Shown one piece after another: positions 8,884 through 15,747 of a stretch of 64,000 nucleotides of DNA. The notes beneath the pieces are model-generated. The model had not been told where the DNA came from and made no database searches. It saw only the letters and a program-made list of their open reading frames with translations. The position numbers and the translations under genes were made by a program. Positions within the stretch are counted from its first letter, which is position 1, and every line of letters begins with the position of its first letter. Source of the stretch: Dyadobacter psychrotolerans (GTDB lineage: Bacteria; Bacteroidota; Bacteroidia; Cytophagales; Spirosomataceae); the NCBI RefSeq assembly GCF_004349265.1, contig NZ_SMFL01000004.1, positions 467,150-531,149 on the forward strand. The letters run 5' to 3'.

Positions 8884-8984
8884 TTTATGCTATTTTCTGG
8901 CTACCACTTCGTTAAATTTTTCGCGATAGCTTAGGCTATCCCTGCAAAATTTGCGTCGTCTCGCTCAGAAAATGAGCTATAAAC
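8884..8984. repeat. Long imperfect palindrome, possible REP/MITE-like element
   Basis: The centre is GATAGC-TTAG-GCTATC at 8925-8940. Outward from it, AAATTTTTCGCG on the left faces CCTGCAAAATTT on the right. The outer arms are ATGCTATTTTCTGG near 8887-8900 and CAGAAAATGAGCTAT near 8967-8980. The whole can fold into one long hairpin with internal mismatches. I found no second copy in this window. It looks like a dispersed intergenic element rather than a simple terminator, given its length and interrupted pairing. Confidence 0.55.
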
Positions 8985-9026
8985 AATTTTACAATTCAAA
9001 TTAAACATGCTCTTAGCGTAATTGTC

Positions 9027-9034
9027 TATTTTTG
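9027..9034 (+). promoter_or_regulatory. Candidate Bacteroidota -7 element
   Basis: TATTTTTG fits the Bacteroidota -7 consensus TAnnTTTG and lies about 55 bases before the kinase start codon. I could not find a convincing -33 TTTG at the right distance, so this is weak. Confidence 0.25.
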
Positions 9035-9089
9035 CCGGCGAGTCTCAGGATTTATAACCATTCATTCACAAATTTAATTCAGGCAGCTC

Positions 9090-9704
9090 ATGCACATTGC
9101 TATTGTAGGAAATATTGGCGCAGGTAAAACAACGTTAACCCAAATGTTGGGCGCTCATTATAAATGGGATGTGATGTATGAAGCTGTGGAAGGCAATCCA
9201 TATCTGGCCGATTTTTATGAAGACATGGAGCGCTGGGCATTTAATCTTCAGATTTATTTCCTGAACAGCCGATTTGCACAGGTTCAGAAAATCCGTTCGA
9301 CAACCTACGCAACGATAATTCAGGACCGTACGATTTATGAAGATGCTTTTATCTTCGCCAGAAATCTGGTAGAATCAAAGATTATGACAGAAAGGGATTA
9401 TCAGACCTATCTTCTGCTTTTTAATTCCATCATCAACACAGTTTCCCAGCCCGACCTTTTGATATATTTAAAGGCTGATATTCCCAAACTGGTTTCTCAG
9501 ATCAAAAAAAGGGGAAGAGAATTTGAAGCGGATATGTCAACCGACTATTTGCAGAACCTCAACAACTATTACGAGGACTTTGCCAAAAACTACGATCACG
9601 GAAGAATGATTGAAATCGATGTGAACAATATGGATTTTGCTTCAAATCCCGAAGACTTTAAGTTTATCACAGAAAAACTGGATCGGGAGTTGTTTTATGT
9701 GTAG
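9090..9704 (+). CDS. Deoxynucleoside kinase (deoxyadenosine/deoxyguanosine kinase-like)
   Basis: A 204-residue cytosolic kinase that phosphorylates deoxynucleosides for salvage. The P-loop is GNIGAGKTT at residues 7-15. Catalytic and substrate elements include EAVEGNPYL, ERWAFNLQIYFL and the DRTIYEDAFIFARNL stretch, whose D-R pair is typical of the family. RGREFEADMSTDYLQNLN matches the lid and C-terminal helices. The length is normal for bacterial dNKs. It appears to be a single-gene unit; the next gene is on the other strand. Confidence 0.93.
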   Translation: MHIAIVGNIGAGKTTLTQMLGAHYKWDVMYEAVEGNPYLADFYEDMERWAFNLQIYFLNSRFAQVQKIRSTTYATIIQDRTIYEDAFIFARNLVESKIMTERDYQTYLLLFNSIINTVSQPDLLIYLKADIPKLVSQIKKRGREFEADMSTDYLQNLNNYYEDFAKNYDHGRMIEIDVNNMDFASNPEDFKFITEKLDRELFYV

Positions 9705-9710
9705 GGGTAA

Positions 9711-10268
9711 TCAGCTTTGTGGTTTTTTGCTGGTTATGAAAAAGTAAATTGAAAATAATACTTCTGTAAGGCTGCCGGTTAGTAGAGTGATAAAGGATGA
9801 TGCCTGAAACGTGAAAAGCAGGTAACCCGAAATGGCCAGCAATCCGCCGAATACCCAAAATACTTTATTGCCATAGATGGTTTGAAATGTAAGGTAGCGG
9901 CCACCAATAATCAGAAGCATTCCCTGAAAAAACCATTCAGGTTTTTGGAAAGAGAGCACATAAGCTAAAGGAATAGTTAAAAGCATGAATAACGTTCCCT
10001 CCATAGCCAGCGCACCCATTGGATTCGTTTGGCTATGTGATTCTTTTATACCCAACAATTTATTGACTAACAAACTTATCGGGTGTATCAGTGCGCCGCC
10101 GATTAGTAATGTCCAGATTCCGTGTTTATTTGAAGAACTGTAAGTGACAGCAGAAGCTGTAAGCCAGACTAATCCTGAGACAAGAACGCCTGTTGCACCG
10201 TTGAAATAATTTTCACGCATTTCCTGCTGCGCCGCTTTTACTGAAAGGGAATTGTCTTCTGGGTTCAT
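9711..10268 (-). CDS. Hypothetical multi-pass membrane protein, possibly DUF7010-like
   Basis: A 185-residue protein with a short soluble N-terminus (MNPEDNSLSVKAAQQEMREN) and then about five or six hydrophobic helices. GATGVLVSGLVWLTAS in the first helix and GALIHPISLLVNKLLG recall a family of small uncharacterised membrane proteins; I believe it is DUF7010 but cannot confirm this. No catalytic residues can be proposed. It ends seven bases past the convergent kinase gene. Confidence 0.7.
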   Translation of the reverse strand: MNPEDNSLSVKAAQQEMRENYFNGATGVLVSGLVWLTASAVTYSSSNKHGIWTLLIGGALIHPISLLVNKLLGIKESHSQTNPMGALAMEGTLFMLLTIPLAYVLSFQKPEWFFQGMLLIIGGRYLTFQTIYGNKVFWVFGGLLAISGYLLFTFQASSFITLLTGSLTEVLFSIYFFITSKKPQS

Positions 10269-10348
10269 CTTAATTAAGGAAGGATAAATAACAGTTGCAA
10301 GATAGAGAAAACGGAAGATAAATATTCCAGATCAATGGATTTGCCAGG

Positions 10349-10780
10349 TTATATTTTCCCTGTTCCTAAGTCGCTGAAAGCTTTTTCTATTAAAAATACA
10401 TAGTTACCCACAGGTGCATTAATGTCGCTTATAAAGTGCTTATCGTCCATAATATGCTGAATAGTAAAAGCGTTGTTAAGACTACGATCCAATATCAGGA
10501 AGTGCTTTTCTTCCCGCAGTGCTATGGACGGACTTGCTTCTGTGAGGAATTGATAATAGTCGTCCAATACAATCTTTTTGGAAAAGCGAAGACAGGCCAC
10601 CCTCACCTGGCTTTCAGGAACATTAGATATAACTATGAAACGCTTAGAATCTATGCGAATAGCATGTTCGAAGATGGGAGATCCGTTACCATTATTAATA
10701 CTACCGATGACCTGACAGCCGGGCCATTTCTCCTCAACAGCTTTTACAAGATCTTCCATAAAATCTTTAATTGGGTCCAT
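10349..10780 (-). CDS. Hypothetical protein
   Basis: A 143-residue, probably cytosolic protein that I do not recognise. It has no signal peptide or membrane segment. Its mixed alpha/beta pattern includes EKWPGCQVIGSINNGNG, HAIRIDSKRFIVISNV and a hydrophobic C-terminal helix (NYVFLIEKAF). The composition and codon use look like real coding sequence. It lies just outside the tRNA-Leu islet. Confidence 0.65.
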   Translation of the reverse strand: MDPIKDFMEDLVKAVEEKWPGCQVIGSINNGNGSPIFEHAIRIDSKRFIVISNVPESQVRVACLRFSKKIVLDDYYQFLTEASPSIALREEKHFLILDRSLNNAFTIQHIMDDKHFISDINAPVGNYVFLIEKAFSDLGTGKI

Positions 10781-10952
10781 ATTGGATGTCCGACTTTTTG
10801 GTAAAACTAATTTAGATGATAAGGTAGCCGTTAATATCAGAATTTCTTAAAAAAGAGTTAGGCGGTAACATTGGATAGTAATACGATCTTAAACAGCTCA
10901 GCAATTGTGCTTTTGCTAGACACGAATTAGACCCATAAAAACTTTTTCACAA

Positions 10953-10987
10953 AAAAAGTGCGTTTAGAGCCTCTAAACGCACTTTTT
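10953..10987 (-). terminator. Terminator hairpin beyond the tRNA-Leu fragment
   Basis: A perfect stem, GTGCGTTTAGAG at 10958-10969 with CTCTAAACGCAC at 10971-10982, is extended by A/T pairs. Read leftwards it ends in a T-run. It lies nine bases beyond the 3' end of the tRNA-Leu fragment, as a tRNA terminator would. Confidence 0.8.
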
Positions 10988-10991
10988 GAAA

Positions 10992-11015
10992 GTGACCAAA
11001 AGGAGATTCGAACTC
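10992..11015 (-). repeat. 24-bp direct repeat of tRNA-Leu 3' end (distal att-like site)
   Basis: This is an exact copy of 14143-14166, which is the last 23 bases of the tRNA-Leu gene plus one flanking base. It covers the T-arm and the 3' acceptor strand in the same orientation as the intact gene. The match stops abruptly on both sides, as expected for a tyrosine-recombinase core site. Confidence 0.85.
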
Positions 11016-11078
11016 TGAAATGGTGCCTTCTTAGTACGCTTAGGGATGTTTTCTATGTTAAAAATGGCAGACATTCGG

Positions 11079-11127
11079 CCGACATGTGACATTATTCCGA
11101 CATGGAAATCGGCAACTTTCCGATGTG
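11079..11127. repeat. Short CCGACATG-type repeats near the islet end
   Basis: CCGACATG occurs at 11079-11086 and again at 11097-11104, 18 bases on, with the variant CCGATGTG at 11120-11127. They could be protein-binding sites; an arm-type role for a recombinase is only a guess. Confidence 0.4.
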
Positions 11128-11141
11128 TTTTTATTAAGAAT

Positions 11142-11186
11142 TGTGATCATTGCAGAAACTAAACATTTGCAAAAGCAATGATCACA
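11142..11186. repeat. 12-bp inverted repeat
   Basis: TGTGATCATTGC at 11142-11153 faces GCAATGATCACA at 11175-11186 across a 21-base loop. Each arm contains the palindrome TGATCA and the loop contains TTTGCAAA. There is no T-run after it, so a regulatory or recombination site fits better than a terminator. Confidence 0.5.
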
Positions 11187-11308
11187 TTAATTAAGGCAGG
11201 ATATTGGTCAGGTGATAAATTTATTCCTACAAAAAGCACTCTCAAAATTTTCAAGTGGACAGTTTTTGTTCACTCCTGGGATTACAAAGACTTTTTGTAA
11301 AGCTTTTA

Positions 11309-11503
11309 TCACGAGGCTGTTATTAAATCAACAGTTTTGAATATTACTGACATCTTACAAACACCAGTGGCCTCACTAGTAGTAAACCAAATCGCTTCAC
11401 CGAATGCAGGATCGCTTTTGTATACTTCACTTACAGTCATCAAAGGACCACCAGATTTTAAGCGTATTGTATCACCAATTTTGAACTTTGCGTCGTCAGC
11501 CAT
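11309..11503 (-). CDS. DUF2158 (YodC-like) small protein
   Basis: A 64-residue protein with the DUF2158/YodC signature KFKIGDTIRLKSGGPLMTV at residues 6-24, followed by IWFTTSEATG and a C-terminal strand. Members are small beta-barrel-like cytosolic proteins of unknown function, often carried on accessory elements. It is the last gene of the islet's leftward gene row, separated from the HEPN-motif gene by a hairpin. Confidence 0.85.
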   Translation of the reverse strand: MADDAKFKIGDTIRLKSGGPLMTVSEVYKSDPAFGEAIWFTTSEATGVCKMSVIFKTVDLITAS

Positions 11504-11538
11504 TTTTTTGTTGTTAATTGTTTGGGTAATTATTATTA

Positions 11539-11584
11539 ATCATGAAAAGTGGAAAGGCGTCAACCTTCCCACTTTTCATGATTT
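11539..11584 (-). terminator. Strong hairpin between the HEPN-motif and DUF2158 genes
   Basis: ATCATGAAAAGTGG pairs perfectly with CCACTTTTCATGAT, and an inner AAGG/CCTT stem flanks a short loop. It begins right at the stop of the 333-residue gene on the leftward strand. A terminator or an attenuator ahead of the DUF2158 gene are both possible. Confidence 0.65.
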
Positions 11585-12586
11585 TCAGAGATTCTCAAAA
11601 AAAGGTTTGATTTTATCTAATTCCTTAAACTCCTGAAGGTTTGAGGTTAGGATTTTAGTAAACAGGCGCCTGGCGACATCGTCAACACTGATACTGATCA
11701 CTTTCATATCGTCAAACGAATATGGAACATCTTTCCCGTCATCATCGGCCAGTACAGGTAGCTGACCGTGAGCAAACTTGTTTCTAAAGTTGTACGCTGC
11801 ATCGAGCTGAGATGAGAGTAATGAATTATCTTCTTCGGAAGATGCCAGATATTTACGGACACGATCATTAACCTTGGGCTTAAGGCCTTTTTCCTCAAAG
11901 TCCGTTACCAGAGCTTCTAGCAAGGACAGATAAAGGATGATTTTTATTGGTAAATATGATATATTCCGAAGCAATAGCAGGAAATTATATGCACGGTGAA
12001 TCCTAGGAATATCGTAGTTGCTAAAATTAAAGGTGCTTATCTGCGCCTCGTAATCGTCATAATTCTCTTTTTTTGATACGGTAAGCCCATTTGCCAGATC
12101 AGCGGGACTTTTTGATTCAGCCATGGCTGGCATTAAGAGGTCTAGTAATGAAAATGCCTTATCAAATTCTTCTTTTGAGAATTTCTCAGGTTTGTGATCT
12201 CCAGATGAATTTGTGAAATTGATATTTGATTGTGCCATCGAAAATCTGACAAATGAATCGTCAGAAGCGAAAATCCTGTCAATACAAACTGCGTTATCCT
12301 TAATGAACCATAAAGGCATAAGAAACTCTTTAAAGGCTATTATGCAGGAATCGGCTATAGTGCTTGTAGATTTGGCCATTTCTTCCGGTAGAGCATAGTA
12401 CATGTTTGGTAGATCACGTAAAAATGTGTAACCAGTTTCACCATAGCATCTTAGGAAAGCCTCATTGTGGTAGATATCGCTATACTCATTACGACCGTTT
12501 GGACTTAGCTTAATATCCCCTTTAAAGTTAACGGCCTCACTTAATTTTAAATTTAAAATACCTGAGATTGCTTGGATGTAGCTCAT
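11585..12586 (-). CDS. HEPN-motif (ApeA-like) protein, possible RNase
   Basis: A 333-residue cytosolic protein. The C-terminal third is helical and contains LSLLEALVTDF near 220-230 and FRNKFAHGQ, giving the R-x4-H motif at R268 and H273. This is the arrangement seen in ApeA-like HEPN domains, where the R-x4-6-H pair forms a ribonuclease site in the dimer. The N-terminal 190 residues are not recognised and may be the sensing part. HEPN proteins of this sort occur in antiphage and abortive-infection systems; a defence role here is inference from motif and islet context. It is also possible that the domain is a non-catalytic HEPN. Confidence 0.75.
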   Translation of the reverse strand: MSYIQAISGILNLKLSEAVNFKGDIKLSPNGRNEYSDIYHNEAFLRCYGETGYTFLRDLPNMYYALPEEMAKSTSTIADSCIIAFKEFLMPLWFIKDNAVCIDRIFASDDSFVRFSMAQSNINFTNSSGDHKPEKFSKEEFDKAFSLLDLLMPAMAESKSPADLANGLTVSKKENYDDYEAQISTFNFSNYDIPRIHRAYNFLLLLRNISYLPIKIILYLSLLEALVTDFEEKGLKPKVNDRVRKYLASSEEDNSLLSSQLDAAYNFRNKFAHGQLPVLADDDGKDVPYSFDDMKVISISVDDVARRLFTKILTSNLQEFKELDKIKPFFENL

Positions 12587-12627
12587 TTGCGAATTTGTTT
12601 GGAAGGGCTATATTTTTTGATACTTTT

Positions 12628-12912
12628 TCACTCAGCAATAAAAACCTCAATAAAATTCTCCACCACAAAGCTCATCTCCCGCTCTGATCCGTTGGGTAAA
12701 TAAGCAATGCCCTGGTATTCGTCAGGCGCTACTATGGTTCTTGGTACAAAGTCAAATACATCGTATGTTTCCGGGTCTATCTTCCTGACAGTTCCGATAT
12801 CGCTAATGCCAGTTTTCATTCTGCAAGCCAATAGCAGACCTTCACTCAGTGCCCGGTCAAGTTTTTGTCTGATTCTTTCTTCTGTCATAATCTGAATCAG
12901 ACAATTATTCAA
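12628..12912 (-). CDS. Small hypothetical protein
   Basis: A cytosolic protein of up to 94 residues that I do not recognise. It begins with a charged helix (MTEERIRQKLDRALSEG) and continues with strands that include VRKIDPETYDVFDFVPR, a pattern seen in small Sm-like or WYL-like beta folds. The ATG at 12888 gives 86 residues and avoids overlap with the gene upstream; the ATG at 12912 overlaps it by eight bases. Either way it is likely cotranscribed with the membrane-anchored protein. Confidence 0.6.
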   Translation of the reverse strand: MNNCLIQIMTEERIRQKLDRALSEGLLLACRMKTGISDIGTVRKIDPETYDVFDFVPRTIVAPDEYQGIAYLPNGSEREMSFVVENFIEVFIAE

Positions 12913-13636
12913 AAAGCAATTTTACTTGCGCGTTATCACAACCATAGCAATCCGATGTGTACCAGGTGAATTGTTTTCGCTGGCCAGGAGCAAGCTTATC
13001 GCTTACGACGTACGTTTCATCTGTATTTACAACGTTTCCGGCATTATCAGAATAAGTAACCTCCATTTTTAGATAACTAATGGGTAATTCTGATTCATTA
13101 ACTACTACACCCTTTCCTTCAACCGCTCCGCCATAACCAGTCCTATTCCAGCTCCACTTATCGATCTTGACCTTTTCCTTCATGTCCTGCATAAGCTTAT
13201 CTTTTTCCAAATCAGATTTGCCCGGTATATCCATGTCTCCATCGAAGACAAAAAATCCATAGCTGTCTATTATTCTCCAATCACCTAATGTCTTGGTCAG
13301 AACAAAAACCGGATTTCGTTGAAGCTTAGCGCCGAAAGCATTAGTTGTTGTGCCATCGACTTCGACGTATGTTTTCCCATCTTTTTCTATCGAGGTTAGT
13401 TTCCACTCATCTATTTGATAGTATTTGTATTTTTCAAGAGCTGTGCTCACGTAGCTGTAATCAAAAACCGATGTCGACCCTTCTTCTAACTTTTGAGTTT
13501 TAAACATGGTCAGTGCTTTATTCACCGCAGCTTTTGGACCAAAAAGAATCGAGATTGAATCTTTAAAAAAGAAGCCAGCTGAGGCCGACACAAGTAGGAT
13601 CACCGCTATGGCGATCAAGATTTTGTTGTTTTTCAT
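12905..13636 (-). CDS. Membrane-anchored hypothetical protein with FxLYD-like C-terminus
   Basis: A 243-residue protein with an N-terminal membrane anchor (ILIAIAVILLVSASAGFFF, residues 6-24) and an extracytoplasmic remainder. Residues 35-125 form a strand-rich region (DEWKLTSIEKDGKTYVEVDG). The C-terminal 80 residues (VNESELPISYLKMEVTYSD, then APGQRKQFTWYT) resemble the FxLYD type of extracytoplasmic beta-sandwich, which I infer from pattern only. Two cysteines near the end (DCYGCD) could pair. It is the first gene of the islet row. Function unknown. Confidence 0.7.
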   Translation of the reverse strand: MKNNKILIAIAVILLVSASAGFFFKDSISILFGPKAAVNKALTMFKTQKLEEGSTSVFDYSYVSTALEKYKYYQIDEWKLTSIEKDGKTYVEVDGTTTNAFGAKLQRNPVFVLTKTLGDWRIIDSYGFFVFDGDMDIPGKSDLEKDKLMQDMKEKVKIDKWSWNRTGYGGAVEGKGVVVNESELPISYLKMEVTYSDNAGNVVNTDETYVVSDKLAPGQRKQFTWYTSDCYGCDNAQVKLLFE

Positions 13637-14143
13637 TTTAGGGAGGGTAGATTGAGAGTATATTAAAGATGTTTACATTAATGAGAGTGGGTTTTGTATT
13701 TAATTAATGATTTTCCGGTACCCGGAAAGCTTACCTTCGGCAATGTTCGAAAAGCTAAATACAAGAAATAATATTGTAAAGTAAACAGATTTTTATCAGA
13801 GAGGTAGCTTAAAATGTTAAAGTTCCGGATGAATCAAAATTCATTAGTATTTAGTCGCTTACGACGTAATAGTTGGGAGTACCAATAAGTCAAAAACAAT
13901 ACAAATCCCAATATATAACTAAATCATTAATTTTCGTAGATTTAGTTGGAAGTGATTAATAAGCGGCAGCCCGTAGCCAACGCTGGTAAAGATTTTAATT
14001 TATATCGGGAGTTGTGCCGAGCAAGAACATCGGGGAATTTCCCAAAGAGTGATCCCAGGAATGTTTCTCCGGATCAAAAGTTTTAACTGAAACAAAAAAA
14101 GCTGCAAATGTTTGATTTGCAGCTTTTAATACTTGATTTTTCG
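13637..14143. other. Intergenic region inside the islet
   Basis: About 500 bases between the membrane-anchored gene and tRNA-Leu. It should contain the promoter of the islet genes. Near its right end is the hairpin that follows the tRNA. I saw no open reading frame and no integrase remnant. Confidence 0.4.
14094..14127 (-). terminator. Terminator after tRNA-Leu
   Basis: GCTGCAAAT at 14101-14109 pairs with ATTTGCAGC at 14115-14123, flanked by A4/T4. Read leftwards it ends in a run of seven Ts, 16 bases after the tRNA 3' end. Confidence 0.85.
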
Positions 14144-14166
14144 TGACCAAAAGGAGATTCGAACTC
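14143..14166 (-). repeat. 24-bp direct repeat, intact-tRNA copy (proximal att-like site)
   Basis: The last 23 bases of tRNA-Leu plus one flanking base, identical to 10992-11015. Confidence 0.85.
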
Positions 14167-14227
14167 CCACACCTGTAAAGGCACTACCCCCTCAAAGTAG
14201 CGTGTCTACCAATTCCACCACCTGGCC
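14144..14227 (-). tRNA. tRNA-Leu (anticodon GAG)
   Basis: The leftward strand folds as a class II tRNA with an extra variable arm. The acceptor GGCCAGG pairs with TTTGGTC, allowing three G-T pairs, and the discriminator is A. The D-arm has GGAATTGGTAGACACG. The anticodon stem and loop is CTAC-TTTGAGG-GTAG, giving GAG. The T-arm is GGGAG-TTCGAAT-CTCCT. CCA is not encoded. The gene closely matches known bacterial tRNA-Leu(GAG) in its D-arm and anticodon arm. Confidence 0.95.
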
Positions 14228-14552
14228 ATAGACGATTTTTGACTGGGCTTTTCCCAATCGAGATGCGAAAATACAATTTTAAATAGATGATCCAAAGGTG
14301 TTAGAAATGTTTTTGTGGTTGATTTTTACCAATTTCTCCTATCGTCTTGTAAATGAACAGAAAATAAGAGATTTGTTTCCTCTGACGTATGTTGATGGTG
14401 GTGACATCGCAGGTCTGGCAGTTAAAGGCTTTCTTCTGGCACGATATGTGATTAATCTGTCGTAACTCCGCATTTGAAATATTGGCCTTTATGATCTGTT
14501 TAACAGATTTAGATTCTTATATTCCGGTGCTTCTAAACGAATTTTTTTTTAA
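14228..14552. other. Divergent intergenic region
   Basis: Holds the tRNA-Leu promoter on one strand and that of the AI-2E-type gene on the other. It is AT-rich, and I saw no further gene or strong repeat. Confidence 0.35.
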
Positions 14553-15680
14553 ATGGACATGAACAATTTACCATTAACTGTCAAAAGGTCAATCGAATTA
14601 CTCGGGTTGGTTCTACTGGTGGGTATCTTCGTCATTGGAAATGACATCATTATGCCAATTATAATGGCATTTTTTATCAGTATTGTTTTGCTGCCGGTTT
14701 TTCGGTTTTTGAAGGGTCATAAAGTCCCGGAAGCGCTAGCGATCGTTCTGCCGATTCTGCTACTGGTGATCATTCTGGGTGGGATCGTCTGGTTTTTTTC
14801 TGCCCAGGTTGGTCTCCTCGTTGCTGATTTTCCCCAGATTAAAAACAACGTGGCAATCCATGTAAAGGCTTTAAGCGACTGGGTTTCTACGATCAGCAGT
14901 TATTCGACTACTGAACAGATGGAATTTATCAATAAAAATACCAATGAACTGATCAGTTTTGCAGGAAAAAGAGCCAGTGGTGCTGCTCTTACATTAAGCT
15001 CGCTTTTCGTTTTTGTCGGACTGCTTCCCATCTACATTTACCTGATGCTTTTCTACAAAGACATCATCCTGCGTTTCATTTTTATGTGGTTTACACCGGA
15101 CCACCATCCCAAGGTGAAAGAGGCTATCTATGAAACAGAGACAATCATTAAAAGTTACCTGGTTGGATTGTTAATACAAGTGACCTATATGACTGTCTTG
15201 CTGGGGCTTATATTAATGGTGATCGGGATCAAACATGCCCTTCTGATTGGTGTTATCTTTGCTTTTTTGAACCTGATTCCTTATGTAGGTGCATTGATAG
15301 GCAACATCATCGGCGTTCTGCTGACTCTGACTTCTTCCACAGAGCTTTGGCCGGTTGTGACTGTGCTTTGTGTGATTGCGGGTGTACAATTTCTGGATAA
15401 TAATATCTTAATGCCACGCATTGTCGGTTCAAAAGTTAAAATCAATGCGCTTTTTGCCATTTTGGGAGTGATAATCGGAGGAAATATTGCTGGTGTCTCA
15501 GGAATGTTCCTTTCCATGCCGATTATTGCAGTTCTTAAAGTAATCTTTGACAGAACAGATATTTTCAAACAATGGGGTGTGCTTCTGGGTGATGAGCGCC
15601 CGCAAAGAAGTCCTATGACCTTTCCCGCATTCCGTAAGAAAGGAAAAGTTACCACCAGACCTGGTGTTGATAAAGCGTAG
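14553..15680 (+). CDS. AI-2E family transporter
   Basis: A 375-residue inner-membrane protein with about eight helices. A pair at residues 13-35 and 38-52 is followed by a third at about 58-85, then a soluble stretch (DFPQIKNNVAIHVKAL), then the family's C-terminal helices. Characteristic stretches are GLLPIYIYLMLFYK, FLNLIPYVGALIG and QFLDNNILMPRIVGSKVKIN. The family includes TqsA-like exporters and sodium/proton antiporters; the substrate of this member is unknown. The last 35 residues are polar. It ends at a bidirectional terminator. Confidence 0.92.
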   Translation: MDMNNLPLTVKRSIELLGLVLLVGIFVIGNDIIMPIIMAFFISIVLLPVFRFLKGHKVPEALAIVLPILLLVIILGGIVWFFSAQVGLLVADFPQIKNNVAIHVKALSDWVSTISSYSTTEQMEFINKNTNELISFAGKRASGAALTLSSLFVFVGLLPIYIYLMLFYKDIILRFIFMWFTPDHHPKVKEAIYETETIIKSYLVGLLIQVTYMTVLLGLILMVIGIKHALLIGVIFAFLNLIPYVGALIGNIIGVLLTLTSSTELWPVVTVLCVIAGVQFLDNNILMPRIVGSKVKINALFAILGVIIGGNIAGVSGMFLSMPIIAVLKVIFDRTDIFKQWGVLLGDERPQRSPMTFPAFRKKGKVTTRPGVDKA

Positions 15681-15695
15681 TAAAGCTCATTCAGC

Positions 15696-15734
15696 AAAAA
15701 AACGGATCGTCTGTTGTCAGGCGATCCGTTTTTG
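15696..15734. terminator. Bidirectional terminator
   Basis: ACGGATCG at 15702-15709 pairs with CGATCCGT at 15722-15729, with further CTG/CAG pairing inside and A- and T-tracts outside. It lies between convergent genes. Confidence 0.85.
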
Positions 15735-15747
15735 TTAATCAGTTGTC

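Larger units (their letters stand above)
8686..9089. other. Intergenic region with long palindromic repeat
   Basis: The spacer between divergent trhO and the nucleoside kinase gene. It contains an unusual, nearly 100-base imperfect palindrome, annotated separately, and then a candidate promoter before the kinase gene. No open reading frame stands out. Confidence 0.5.
10781..11308. other. Intergenic region spanning the left end of the tRNA-Leu islet
   Basis: A 528-base stretch with no convincing gene. It holds, in order, a terminator hairpin, a 24-base copy of the tRNA-Leu 3' end, three related CCGACATG-type octamers and a 12-bp inverted repeat. Each is listed separately. Confidence 0.6.
10992..14166. 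mobile_element. Putative tRNA-Leu-associated genomic islet
   Basis: About 3.15 kb lies between the 24-bp tRNA-Leu fragment and the intact tRNA-Leu gene. The layout is that left by integration into a tRNA 3' end: intact tRNA at one end, orphan 3' fragment and old terminator at the other. Cargo is four leftward genes: DUF2158, HEPN-motif, small unknown and membrane-anchored unknown. No integrase remains, so the islet is either a decayed element or one mobilised by an enzyme from elsewhere. A decayed tandem tRNA duplication is the main alternative. Confidence 0.5.

Noticed and set aside
11139-11190. Rho-independent terminator at the 12-bp inverted repeat
   Set aside because: The loop is 21 bases and no T-run follows on either strand, so a terminator is unlikely.
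14094-14127. tRNA-like or regulatory RNA next to tRNA-Leu
   Set aside because: The structure is a simple short hairpin with a T-run, adequate as the tRNA terminator.
15281-15697. 138-codon open frame on the minus strand
   Set aside because: It is the antisense shadow of the AI-2E-type transporter gene and has no features of its own.
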